From contig CAKUJM010000041.1 in assembly GCA_934661755.1 (NCBI GenBank), positions 1 to 23,486 of the forward strand: a DNA stretch of 23,486 bases. The letters are read 5' to 3'. Origin of the DNA: an uncultured Lentisphaeria bacterium. GTDB taxonomy: Bacteria > Verrucomicrobiota > Lentisphaeria > Oligosphaerales > Oligosphaeraceae. Positions 15,085-23,108 of this stretch are shown in pieces. The notes beneath the pieces are model-generated. The model was given only the letters and a program-made list of their open reading frames with translations. It searched no databases and was not told where the DNA came from. A program made the translations under genes and the position numbers. Every line of letters starts with the position of its first letter. The stretch's first letter is position 1.

Positions 15085-16340
15085 GGCTTCGCTGATGCCT
15101 CCGCACCGGCTTCCGGCATGTCGTCGCGCCGGTTCGCATTATCCGAAGCCACGGCGGCCACTTCCCCGACACCGCCATTGGGGTCGTTGTCGCCCACCGA
15201 TTGCGGCGGCATCTGCAGAAGATCCTCGTCCTTCTCGCTGTAGCGCTCCAGCATGAAGCCGTCGTCAGCCAGCCAGGAGATGTATACCTGGTCGCCCCAG
15301 GTGATCGGCCGCTGCTCGTCCAGAAGATATCGCGCGTGCTGACGGGTGACCGCCACCCGCCAATCCTCGCAGATCTTGACCCAGTAGCGGGTGTGGTCGC
15401 CCTGATAGACGATATCCTCCACCGTGGCCGGAAGGACGTTGTGCTTGGGGCCGACCTGCGGCTTCTCGCGCGAAATGGCAAACTTCTCCGGACGAATCGA
15501 AATATGCACCAGGTCGCCCTGCTTGAGCTTCTTGTCCTTGAAGCACAGCAGCCGCGGCAGCTCCGGAACCTCCAGCCAGCAGTATTCCGAGTCGACGACC
15601 TCGCTGATGTGGCCGTCGAAGAAATTGGTGTCGCCAATGAATGCCGCCACAAAGCTCGACCTGGGGGCCTCGTAGATCTCCGCCGGCTTGCCCACCTGCT
15701 CCAGCCGCCCATTGTGCATGACCGCGATATGATCGGAGATGCTCATGGCCTCGTTCTGGTCATGGGTGACATACATGAAGGTGATGCCGACCTCGTCATG
15801 GATCAGCGAGAGCTCCAGGCTCATCCGCTGGCGCAACTTGAGATCCAGCGCCGCCAACGGCTCGTCAAGCAGCAGCACCTGCGGCTTGAGCACCAGCGCC
15901 CGGGCAATCGCGGTGCGCTGGCGCTGCCCGCCGGAAAGCTGGCCCGGCTTCTTGTCGGCATGCGCCTCCATCTGAATCAGCGCCAGCATCTTCTCGACCT
16001 CCGCATCGATCTCCGCCTTGGGGCGATGGCGGATCTTCAACCCGAAGGCGATGTTCTCCCGCACCGTCATGTGGGGGAAAAGCGCATAATTCTGAAATAC
16101 GGTATTGACTTTGCGAATATTCGGCGGCTGGTCGGTGATGTCCACTCCGTCCAGCAGAATCCGCCCGCTGTCCGGACTTTCAAAGCCGGCCAGCATCCGC
16201 AACAGCGTGGTCTTGCCACAACCGCTCGGACCCAGAATCGAGAAGATTTCACCTCGATTGATTGTCAAGGTGACGTCATTGACCGCTTTGAGCGAGCCGT
16301 ATGACTTGCTGACATGGTCAAATTTCAAAAACTCTTCCAA
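15081..16340 (-). CDS. potA: Polyamine-type ABC transporter ATPase PotA
   Basis: I place the start at TTG 16340: AGGA lies about 10 nt upstream and the protein then opens with the canonical EEFLKFDHVSKSYG, giving 419 residues. The longer frame to 16697 has low-complexity sequence unlike PotA. Walker A GPSGCGKT is at 37-44, the Q-loop Gln at 83, LSGGQ at 135-139, Walker B LLLDE at 156-160 and the switch His at 193. A TOBE-type region follows (about 230-365), then a longer acidic tail than usual. The 16,341-16,627 stretch upstream carries no recognised gene; it includes an AT-rich patch (AATATATTAAG on the minus strand) that could be a weak promoter. Confidence 0.92.
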   Translation of the reverse strand: MEEFLKFDHVSKSYGSLKAVNDVTLTINRGEIFSILGPSGCGKTTLLRMLAGFESPDSGRILLDGVDITDQPPNIRKVNTVFQNYALFPHMTVRENIAFGLKIRHRPKAEIDAEVEKMLALIQMEAHADKKPGQLSGGQRQRTAIARALVLKPQVLLLDEPLAALDLKLRQRMSLELSLIHDEVGITFMYVTHDQNEAMSISDHIAVMHNGRLEQVGKPAEIYEAPRSSFVAAFIGDTNFFDGHISEVVDSEYCWLEVPELPRLLCFKDKKLKQGDLVHISIRPEKFAISREKPQVGPKHNVLPATVEDIVYQGDHTRYWVKICEDWRVAVTRQHARYLLDEQRPITWGDQVYISWLADDGFMLERYSEKDEDLLQMPPQSVGDNDPNGGVGEVAAVASDNANRRDDMPEAGAEASAKP

Positions 16341-16627
16341 TGGGGTGGATTCCTGATTGCTAGCTTCGCCGCATGGTGGTATCCCGCACGGCCTTTTTCT
16401 TTTGATCCTGGTGTTCCACGCAGGCGGATGCCCCTGCGCCGAAACCGCTTTTCCTATGGCGCGCCCACCACCGGCAAGCATGGCCACCGCGGCCGCCATG
16501 GATGGCCGAAATCCGGGGATGCCGGCCGCGCCACTGGCCCGCGCGGCGCTTAATATATTGCGGAACCATGAAACTGAAGAATGACCTGGCAGATCGCCCC
16601 GGACCATCCGCACGCATCCGCACGCAG

Positions 16628-17761
16628 TCACTGCCCGCCGCCGGACTGGGGCAAAGCCGGGATGAACACGCGATTTGGTTCCTTGCCCAGGGCGCAAAGG
16701 ATCTCATAGGGGATGGTGCCAGCCAATGCCGCCAGCTCCTCGCCGGTGATGGCGTCATTGCCTTGCGCCCCCAGCAGCACGACTTCGTCCCCCGGCAATA
16801 CGCCATCAATGCGGCTTACGTCAACCATCATCATACCCATGCAGATGCGACCGCGGATCGGCGCCCGACGCCCCCGCACCAACACCTCGGCGCGATTTCC
16901 CAGACAGCGCGGATAGCCATTGGCATATCCAACCGGCACGACCGCAATCCGGCAGGTCCCCCCATCAACCCGATACAATCCACGATAGGACACATGCTCG
17001 CCATCCTGGATGTCCTTGACCGACAGGACAATGCTCTTGAAGCTCATCGACGGCTCGAAATGCAGCTGCGGCATCCGATCGTCGTGACCATAGCCGTAGA
17101 TGGCGAATCCGGGCCGCAGATATTTGTATTCCGGCGCCGCGCCGGCCATCATCCCGGGAGTGGCACATAAATGCACCTCGTCACACCCCGAAGGCAGCAT
17201 GGCGACGACTTCCCGGAAACGCCGGACCTGCAACGCCGTCTGCGGACTGTCGGGATTGTCCGCAGACGCCAGATGGGAAAATGCCCCGCAGAGCCGCAAG
17301 CCTGCAGCGCGGCTGAGCCCATCCAGCACGCCGGGGATTTCTGAAGGGAAGAACCCCAGTCTGCTCATGCCGGTCTCAATAGTCAGATGACAGTCGAAGA
17401 TTCGCCGATGAGCCTGGGCGAAGGCATCCAGACGTGCGAGCTGCTCGCGGCTCCATAGCGCATACGCCGTGTTGCTGCCTGACAATAGCATCTCCGGCTC
17501 CTCGCCAGGCGCCACGCCGCCTAGCACCCACACCCGCGCACCAATGCCGTTTTCCCGCAGAAACCTGGCCTCGCCAACCGAAAAAACGCATAAATGGCCG
17601 CACCCGGCGGCAACCAGCGCGGAGGCCACCTGCGCCGCACCATGGCCATAGGCGTCCGATTTGATTACCGGAGCCAATACCCGGTTCGGAAAGGCCTCCG
17701 CCAGGCGATGGTAGTTGGTCTGGATTCTCGCGAGATCAATCTCGACTTTTGAAAGATACAT
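16628..17761 (-). CDS. alr: Alanine racemase
   Basis: This 377-residue, fold-type III PLP enzyme interconverts L- and D-alanine for peptidoglycan. The PLP-binding Lys is K34 (VIKSDAYGHG), the second catalytic base is Tyr259 in HVSYRG, His163 sits in FSHLASAD and Arg216 in RPGFAIYG. Two sites differ from the common form: the usual Asn-Ser phosphate-loop motif appears as CATPG at 199-203, and the usual Cys-Met-Asp entry motif reads CMG at 307-309. ATG 17761 has only a weak AAAG upstream. The gene is co-directional with the rrf2-like gene 112 bp upstream. I am confident of the family; whether catalysis is altered is open. Confidence 0.93.
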   Translation of the reverse strand: MYLSKVEIDLARIQTNYHRLAEAFPNRVLAPVIKSDAYGHGAAQVASALVAAGCGHLCVFSVGEARFLRENGIGARVWVLGGVAPGEEPEMLLSGSNTAYALWSREQLARLDAFAQAHRRIFDCHLTIETGMSRLGFFPSEIPGVLDGLSRAAGLRLCGAFSHLASADNPDSPQTALQVRRFREVVAMLPSGCDEVHLCATPGMMAGAAPEYKYLRPGFAIYGYGHDDRMPQLHFEPSMSFKSIVLSVKDIQDGEHVSYRGLYRVDGGTCRIAVVPVGYANGYPRCLGNRAEVLVRGRRAPIRGRICMGMMMVDVSRIDGVLPGDEVVLLGAQGNDAITGEELAALAGTIPYEILCALGKEPNRVFIPALPQSGGGQ

Positions 17762-17873
17762 GATATTTTCTTTAGCGGAATCCCGTTTTCAGTGCAGGCG
17801 AAGACGTTCGCCGCCGTGCCAAAAGGGCTCCCCACAAAAAAAAAGCGTGGAAATCCTGCGTGCTTACGAGACA

Positions 17874-18311
17874 CTAGATGCAGTAGTTGTCCGGACTATC
17901 CCCATGATGGCGCTTGATGATCTCCTCCAACGTGGTCTTCCGCATCAGGGCACGGATGCCGTCGTTGAGTTCGCACCATACGCCGCGCGATGAACAGCCG
18001 CGATGACGCTGGCATTTCTCCGGCGCAATCACGCAGTCCACCACCGAAATCGTCCCTTCCATGGCCTCCAACACGTCAAGCAGCGTGATCTCCGAAGGCT
18101 TTTTGGCCAGGAAAAAACCGCCCCTGATCCCACGCACAGAGCGGACCATCCTGGCCCGCCGCAGGTCAATGATCAGGCGGCTGAGGTATTTGGCGGAAAT
18201 CTGCTGGGATCCGGCGATGTCCTTGAGCATCCGCGGCGTGTCGCCGCCGCCATGCATCGCCAGGTCAATCAGGATCCGCAATCCGTACCGGCCTTTGGTG
18301 GAAATTTTCAT
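17874..18311 (-). CDS. Rrf2-family transcriptional regulator
   Basis: The 145-residue protein has a winged helix at the N-terminus (MKISTKGRYGLRILIDLA, QQISAKYLSRLIIDLRRA, GIRGGFFLAKKPSEITLLDV), which is the Rrf2 signature. Cysteines at 93, 100, 106 and 113 include the Cx6-Cx5-C spacing of Rrf2 proteins that bind an iron-sulphur cluster (IscR/NsrR type), though CymR-like members lack one. Targets are not evident. It lies between metK and alr on the same strand, which hints at sulphur or redox control but does not prove it. Confidence 0.92.
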   Translation of the reverse strand: MKISTKGRYGLRILIDLAMHGGGDTPRMLKDIAGSQQISAKYLSRLIIDLRRARMVRSVRGIRGGFFLAKKPSEITLLDVLEAMEGTISVVDCVIAPEKCQRHRGCSSRGVWCELNDGIRALMRKTTLEEIIKRHHGDSPDNYCI

Positions 18312-18457
18312 AACCGACTACACCTAAATCCGCGAAGATGCCCCCAAAAAACACACCGCCACCGTCCCCCCCTCACGCAGAGGCTAAATTCATGGGGCCG
18401 ACATTGAAACGCCATGCGGCATATCGACACCGCCGCAATGCAGCCTCCATTATCGCC

Positions 18458-19675
<1,218 letters not shown>

Positions 19676-19828
19676 TGAAATCTTCTCCAGTGTGTTTTAT
19701 ATGGCCGACACCGTGTTCCGGCAGCCGGACGCCCTAGAGGCCTTGGTACTCAAAATGGGCGCAGTGCACAATATAATCTGGATTGATGGAGACACGGCAC
19801 AATCTGTGCCACAACAGACCTTGACGGC

Positions 19829-19865
19829 AAAAAAAATCCCCGCCGGAAAACAAAAACCGACAGGG
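19829..19865 (-). terminator. Rho-independent terminator upstream of metK
   Basis: Read on the minus strand, CCCTGTCGG (19865-19857) pairs with CCGGCGGGG (19846-19838) over nine positions including two G-T wobbles. The loop is TTTTTGTTTT and a run of eight T follows (19836-19829). It lies about 155 nt before the metK start. It may end transcripts arriving from the island genes, or act as an attenuator of metK. Confidence 0.75.
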
Positions 19866-19895
19866 ACTATGAAATGCTTAGGGGTGGCAAGAAGT

Positions 19896-19914
19896 AAATC
19901 CGCTCTGCAGATTT
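19896..19914 (-). promoter_or_regulatory. Hairpin preceding the metK-side terminator
   Basis: AAATCTGC and GCGGATTT pair over eight positions (one wobble) around a 3-nt AGA loop, 30 nt before the terminator on the minus strand. Together they form a two-hairpin leader-like structure. It does not match any SAM riboswitch consensus that I can recall. Confidence 0.4.
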
Positions 19915-20077
19915 ATTAAGATAGAACCTTGAGGTTCCTATTATCAAGTTGTTCAGAGGCCGTTACGTTCGTTGCCACCGTGCATAAGATAAAGCATAAT
20001 CGGACGATTGCAACTGCGTTGAACTGGAAAAACGGAAAACAAACCGAACAGAAGATAACACACACGCACATATAACA

Positions 20078-20235
20078 ACCGCGCTCACGTTTTCACGACA
20101 AGAAAAGCCTCCCCTGCAAGGGGAGGTGGCGCGACAGCGCCGGAGGGGTTGGCGCCGGGCATGACGTGCCGTCGTGCATAGTTTGGAGAACGCGCTTTGT
20201 TGCAACAACACACGCACCGCCCAAGTACACTCACG
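20078..20235. repeat. Palindromic repeat block, copy A (left flank of island)
   Basis: 158 bp containing a perfect CCTCCCC/GGGGAGG hairpin (20108-20126), a GGCGC/GCGCC hairpin (20128-20141), then GGAGGGGTTGGCGCC and the sequence AGTTTGGAGAACGCGC. It matches 23274-23448 in the same orientation, apart from a ~17-bp insertion in the right copy. Confidence 0.9.
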
Positions 20236-20251
20236 TGACCACTGGAAAACA

Positions 20252-20272
20252 AAAACCAATTTGTAAGGTTTT
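20252..20272 (-). terminator. Possible weak terminator after the island operon
   Basis: On the minus strand AAAACC (20272-20267) and GGTTTT (20257-20252) can pair around a 9-nt loop, followed by TGTTTTCC. The stem is AT-rich and weak, but it lies 30 nt past the last island gene. Confidence 0.35.
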
Positions 20273-20302
20273 ATAGTAACCAGCGCATGAACAAGATGCC
20301 TG

Positions 20303-20623
20303 TCACTCTATTTTGTCATAGAAAACTATTTGATAAAACAGTTCCCTTATCGAATGATTATTGAACAAAATTGAACTGACTAGTTCTTCAAAACTGGGGC
20401 AACAAGCAACATCTTCTTTGCCTTTAACATAAAGCCTGTCGAGATTGTCATAGTCAATATGCCATTGCTCATTATCATTTTCATGCCATTTTATGCTATA
20501 CATGAAATAGTAATGTCCATAGACATAAAACCAGATCTGTCCATTATATGTCATCCATTCTTGTAAATCCTCAATGGACTCAAATTCATCCGTTGGGTGT
20601 ACCCGCGGGTCAATTGTCTGCAT
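20303..20623 (-). CDS. Small acidic, aromatic-rich protein (putative immunity/partner protein)
   Basis: The 106-residue protein starts at ATG 20623 with GGAGG seven nt upstream, overlapping the end of the preceding gene by 14 nt. It is rich in Asp/Glu and in Trp/Tyr/Phe (EWMTYNGQIWFYVYGHYYF). The stretch from FESIEDLQEWM on resembles small Firmicutes proteins with an F-x-S-I-E-E-F pattern followed by a two-strand aromatic hairpin; this is memory of a pattern, not a search. It has no signal peptide. An acidic protein coupled to a basic one fits an immunity or antitoxin role, but nothing shows it directly. Confidence 0.75.
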   Translation of the reverse strand: MQTIDPRVHPTDEFESIEDLQEWMTYNGQIWFYVYGHYYFMYSIKWHENDNEQWHIDYDNLDRLYVKGKEDVACCPSFEELVSSILFNNHSIRELFYQIVFYDKIE

Positions 20624-21029
20624 TGCGACACCTCCAAATTTTCAAAACATGTCTAACGAATTTTATTTCTGCGGGGGTTAAAAAATCAGAACCTTTTTCA
20701 TCATGATTTTTGCCAAGATGCTTGTGTATTTTTCCTAGGTAAATTCTTTCTCCTGGTTTGTCGCCTTTTATCCAATGGTCATGCTTCCCAACATCAATCG
20801 TTTTATATTTATCTCCGTCTTTGTAGAAGGATATGTATTGAACCGTTTTGTCATATTTATTTACTGTAGCATAGACTCGATTGCTGGCTTGAGTTTCCAA
20901 AGGTGCACTGGCAGCTCCTATATTACGCTCTACAAATTTAATGTTTTCGATTTCAAACAAGCAATGATATTCCTGACCATAAGAAATCTTTTTATTTGAA
21001 ATTCCCGATTTAGATCCTCTGCCACCCAT
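20610..21029 (-). CDS. MGGRGSxSG-type small basic protein of mobile elements
   Basis: The 139-residue protein begins MGGRGSKSG, a start I associate with phage or mobile-element proteins of Firmicutes (often near minor head proteins). A beta-rich middle (IKFVERNIGAASAPLETQ, VYATVNKYDKTVQYISFYK) leads to a basic, His-rich segment (KHDHWIKGDKPGE, KIHKHLGKNHDEKG) and a helical end with TPAEIKFVRHVLKIW. The His cluster could bind metal or act as a nuclease-like site, which is speculation. ATG 21029 shares one base with the DUF4417 stop (TAATG), preceded by GGGGGAAA, so the two are translationally coupled. No known catalytic motif is complete. Confidence 0.78.
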   Translation of the reverse strand: MGGRGSKSGISNKKISYGQEYHCLFEIENIKFVERNIGAASAPLETQASNRVYATVNKYDKTVQYISFYKDGDKYKTIDVGKHDHWIKGDKPGERIYLGKIHKHLGKNHDEKGSDFLTPAEIKFVRHVLKIWRCRNADN

Positions 21030-21835
21030 TAGAAGTTTCCCCCTTTCTTGTTATTGATATATGATGTTGTATGAAAGTGAATATGGTTGACGCCTTCAAA
21101 GTTACATTTTATCATTGGACCATAGACTATTATTAGCCAAGGGTCTAATGTTTTGATCATTTCATGCAATCCACGAATAAAATTTTTAAAACCTTCGTTT
21201 GTATCCTGAACATTCATTGTTGAGATTGCGATGGTTCCACCTTTTGCAATATTATTGAAAGCAAATGACCAAGTATCAGGACCAGCCCATCCTATCGTCG
21301 GAATGACAGTTAGACCATAGGATTCAACAACTATTCCTGTAATTCGGCTTCGATAGTTGTTCCAATAACAAGCTTCGAGGCTCATGTCCGTATATTCTGA
21401 ATAATCTGGAGTACAGAAAGCTCCAAATTTCAATAGGTATTGACGATATTTTTGAGGTGCCGTCCAAAAGCATTGAATTCTATTGTCCCAATGAAAACAA
21501 TGCACAGCAGTCCGACTATTCCCGGCTTTACGGCGAATGTCTCTTGATGATATTAGTTGTTCTGGACAAAATTTCGCTGCATTTAAGCGTGGTAGTGGAA
21601 GACGTGCCTGCATTTCGACAAGAGAGTAATATCTCGGGCGTGAAGGGGCAAAAAATTCATCGGGTGTTTTTAACTTTTGAGGAATACCAGAACATTCTTC
21701 TGCATCGAATGAAAAAGTTAATTGCTTAATCTGTAGGGCATTGTTATCTGGCTTTAGTTTTTGACGTAGCCGGTCTTTCCCTCCATCAGGGAGAATTTCT
21801 CTATACACGTTACTTTCTAATCGTTGAAAAATCAC
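21029..21835 (-). CDS. DUF4417 domain protein
   Basis: I choose GTG 21835, which has AAGGAG (21848-21843) at ideal spacing and gives 268 residues; an ATG at 21937 would add 34 residues with a poor site. The C-terminal half carries what I recognise as DUF4417: CFWTAPQKYRQYLLKFGAF, TPDYSEYTDMSLEACYWNNYRSR, GLTVIPTIGWAGPDTWSFAF, IAKGGTIAIST and TLDPWLIIVYGP. DUF4417 proteins are common in phages and integrated elements of Firmicutes and have no known activity. The N-terminal ~100 residues are extra or divergent and end in PRYYSLVEMQARLPLPRL. It is the first gene of the coupled three-gene cassette. Confidence 0.8.
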   Translation of the reverse strand: MIFQRLESNVYREILPDGGKDRLRQKLKPDNNALQIKQLTFSFDAEECSGIPQKLKTPDEFFAPSRPRYYSLVEMQARLPLPRLNAAKFCPEQLISSRDIRRKAGNSRTAVHCFHWDNRIQCFWTAPQKYRQYLLKFGAFCTPDYSEYTDMSLEACYWNNYRSRITGIVVESYGLTVIPTIGWAGPDTWSFAFNNIAKGGTIAISTMNVQDTNEGFKNFIRGLHEMIKTLDPWLIIVYGPMIKCNFEGVNHIHFHTTSYINNKKGGNF

Positions 21836-21967
21836 TTGTTCACTCCTTCCCGGCAAAACTGATTTTAAAACACGCTGAAAACATCTTTGTTGCCACACCT
21901 GAAAAATGCTGAAAAAAAATTCAACATGACTTTCCAATGAGATGTTGCGTCAGCAAACTCTCCAGCG

Positions 21968-22009
21968 GGCGGATTCCCGATTGTTCCACCAATCGAGAAT
22001 CCGCCTTTT
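21968..22009 (+). terminator. Strong hairpin between the ImmA-like and DUF4417 genes
   Basis: GGCGGATTCCCGATTG (21968-21983) pairs with CAATCGAGAATCCGCC (21990-22005) with one mismatch and a 6-nt loop, followed by TTTT on the plus strand. On the minus strand, the coding direction, no T-run follows, so it may instead be a processing or attenuation hairpin dividing the operon. Confidence 0.6.
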
Positions 22010-22074
22010 CATTCCAAGCACAACATAAAGAATCTTGTTATTATGCCATGCTGGGCAATCACCCCTCCATTTTC

Positions 22075-22611
22075 TTAAAGTTTGTTCAGACGATTCCTAG
22101 CCGACTTCGGAGAAACCCCAAAACGTTTGACCACATCATCAATAGCCATTTCTTTATTGATCTGATTTAGCGGCATCAGAAGTTCACAGGCTAGAGTGTC
22201 AGCTTGCCATTCGGAATCTTCATATATTTTATGACTATTATTGTCTTGCCTGGCTAGCGCAGACATCTGATCTTTGTGTAGAATGTAATGCAGACATTCA
22301 TGTAAAACCGTCCAGCGAGCAAATCCATTCCCTTCATTGGCCATTTTATAGTACGTTTCGCAAATACTGACCATGCCAGTGAAGGGCTCGAACCAGGCAA
22401 ATACACCTTTGGGAAGTGTTCCTGGCTCAACAATTTCATAATCAAAATCTTCAAACTCCCATTGCAAAAACTCTAAGAATCGAATGATTGGAAATTTAGG
22501 AACATCTTCAAGGCGCAATGCCTTGCGTATTGCAACTGCAAGTTTTCTTAAATCATCTTTTGAACAGGGCTTTACCCGAATTCCTTTGGCAAATTGACTT
22601 TTTGGATTCAT
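22075..22611 (-). CDS. ImmA/IrrE-family zinc metallopeptidase
   Basis: The 178-residue protein contains the metal-binding motif H104-E105-x2-H108 in TVLHECLHYILH and the downstream Glu134 in SEWQADTLACELLMP, the arrangement of the ImmA/IrrE (COG2856) family. In ICEBs1 the prototype ImmA cleaves the element's XRE repressor and so induces the element. Its ATG overlaps the stop of the upstream XRE gene (ATGA), so repressor and protease are made together. The C-terminus (MAIDDVVKRFGVSPKSARNRLN) looks like a small helix-turn-helix. Target cleavage is inferred from the pairing. Confidence 0.92.
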   Translation of the reverse strand: MNPKSQFAKGIRVKPCSKDDLRKLAVAIRKALRLEDVPKFPIIRFLEFLQWEFEDFDYEIVEPGTLPKGVFAWFEPFTGMVSICETYYKMANEGNGFARWTVLHECLHYILHKDQMSALARQDNNSHKIYEDSEWQADTLACELLMPLNQINKEMAIDDVVKRFGVSPKSARNRLNKL

Positions 22612-22988
22612 CGTTTCTTCTCCTCCTTGGTATCCTGTAGAAATTCCAACATCTTTTCAGCCTCCTTTTCCTCCATTGTTTTTAGCCTCCGAGCAAAAAC
22701 AAGCGCAAGATCCTTTGAGCTATTATTCAGTTCTTCCAGAGAAATTGTTACGCTACGTGTGCATTGATCAACTGCATGTTGAAAAGCCTCTTGTTGTTCT
22801 GGCGTTAGCGAATATAATTTTATTATCTTCTGTTGAAACTCTTGTGGCACGGGGCGTTTGCCCAACTCCAATGAAGAAATAAATGCAGAAGTGCATCCAA
22901 GTTTTTGAGCCATATTGTACAACACCTCGTTTGCATCTATTCGTAATTTTCTGAGAAACCTCCCGACTTCAGTGACTGCCTTCTTCAT
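22608..22988 (-). CDS. XRE-family helix-turn-helix regulator
   Basis: ATG 22988, with AAGGAG eight nt upstream, gives 126 residues; a TTG at 22994 is the other option. Residues about 8-60 form the HTH (RFLRKLRIDANEVLYNMAQ, CTSAFISSLELGKRPVP), followed by a long helical, charged C-terminus (ARRLKTMEEKEAEKMLEFL). It is probably the repressor of the island operon and the substrate of the overlapping ImmA-like peptidase. A consensus-like promoter lies just upstream. Confidence 0.92.
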   Translation of the reverse strand: MKKAVTEVGRFLRKLRIDANEVLYNMAQKLGCTSAFISSLELGKRPVPQEFQQKIIKLYSLTPEQQEAFQHAVDQCTRSVTISLEELNNSSKDLALVFARRLKTMEEKEAEKMLEFLQDTKEEKKR

Positions 22989-23055
22989 GTACAAATCTCC
23001 TTTTTGGGGTTATGTGATGAACTGGTTATTGGGCGAATCTTTGGCGTTTACCCAT

Positions 23056-23083
23056 ATTATACCATGTTCTAAAAATATTTCAA
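23056..23083 (-). promoter_or_regulatory. Sigma-70-type promoter of the island operon
   Basis: On the minus strand TTGAAA (23083-23078) and a perfect TATAAT (23061-23056) are separated by 16 bp. This is 67 nt before the XRE start and is the best promoter match I saw in the window. Confidence 0.75.
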
Positions 23084-23108
23084 GCTTGGTGGTTAAGAAA
23101 AATAACTA

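Larger units (their letters stand above)
19676..20302. other. Gene-free region upstream of metK, including palindromic repeat A
   Basis: 627 bp without a credible gene. From metK outward it holds a 6-bp hairpin (GGCACA/TGTGCC, 19794-19808), a strong minus-strand terminator (19829-19865), an 8-bp hairpin (19896-19914), an imperfect stem around GAACCTTGAGGTTC (19924-19937), then unique AT-richer sequence and the palindromic repeat block at 20078-20235. An open frame across 19963-20259 is repeat sequence and is not considered a gene. Confidence 0.7.
20236..23108. mobile_element. AT-rich genomic island between repeat blocks
   Basis: About 2.9 kb of visibly low-GC sequence sits between two direct copies of a GC-rich palindromic repeat. 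All five genes are on the minus strand, have strong Shine-Dalgarno sites (AAGGAG, GGAGG) unlike most of the window, and belong to families typical of Firmicutes phages and conjugative elements (XRE, ImmA/IrrE, DUF4417, MGGRGSxSG). No integrase, relaxase or transposase is present, so the mode of entry is unknown; recombination between the flanking repeats is possible. Confidence 0.65.

Noticed and set aside
17797..17812. GGCGAA/TTCGCC hairpin upstream of alr as a terminator
   Set aside because: No T-run follows it on the minus strand; the nearby nine-T run (17844-17836) has no adequate stem before it.
19676..19960. Known SAM riboswitch upstream of metK
   Set aside because: No consensus core of a SAM class could be recognised by eye; only hairpins and a terminator are reported.
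19963..20259. Minus-strand frame with product containing GGFSCREN
   Set aside because: It translates palindromic repeat A and recurs in the right-hand repeats; such frames are common misannotations of this repeat type.
20236..23108. Integrated prophage or ICE with its own recombinase
   Set aside because: No integrase, relaxase, transposase, portal or terminase gene is found in the segment.
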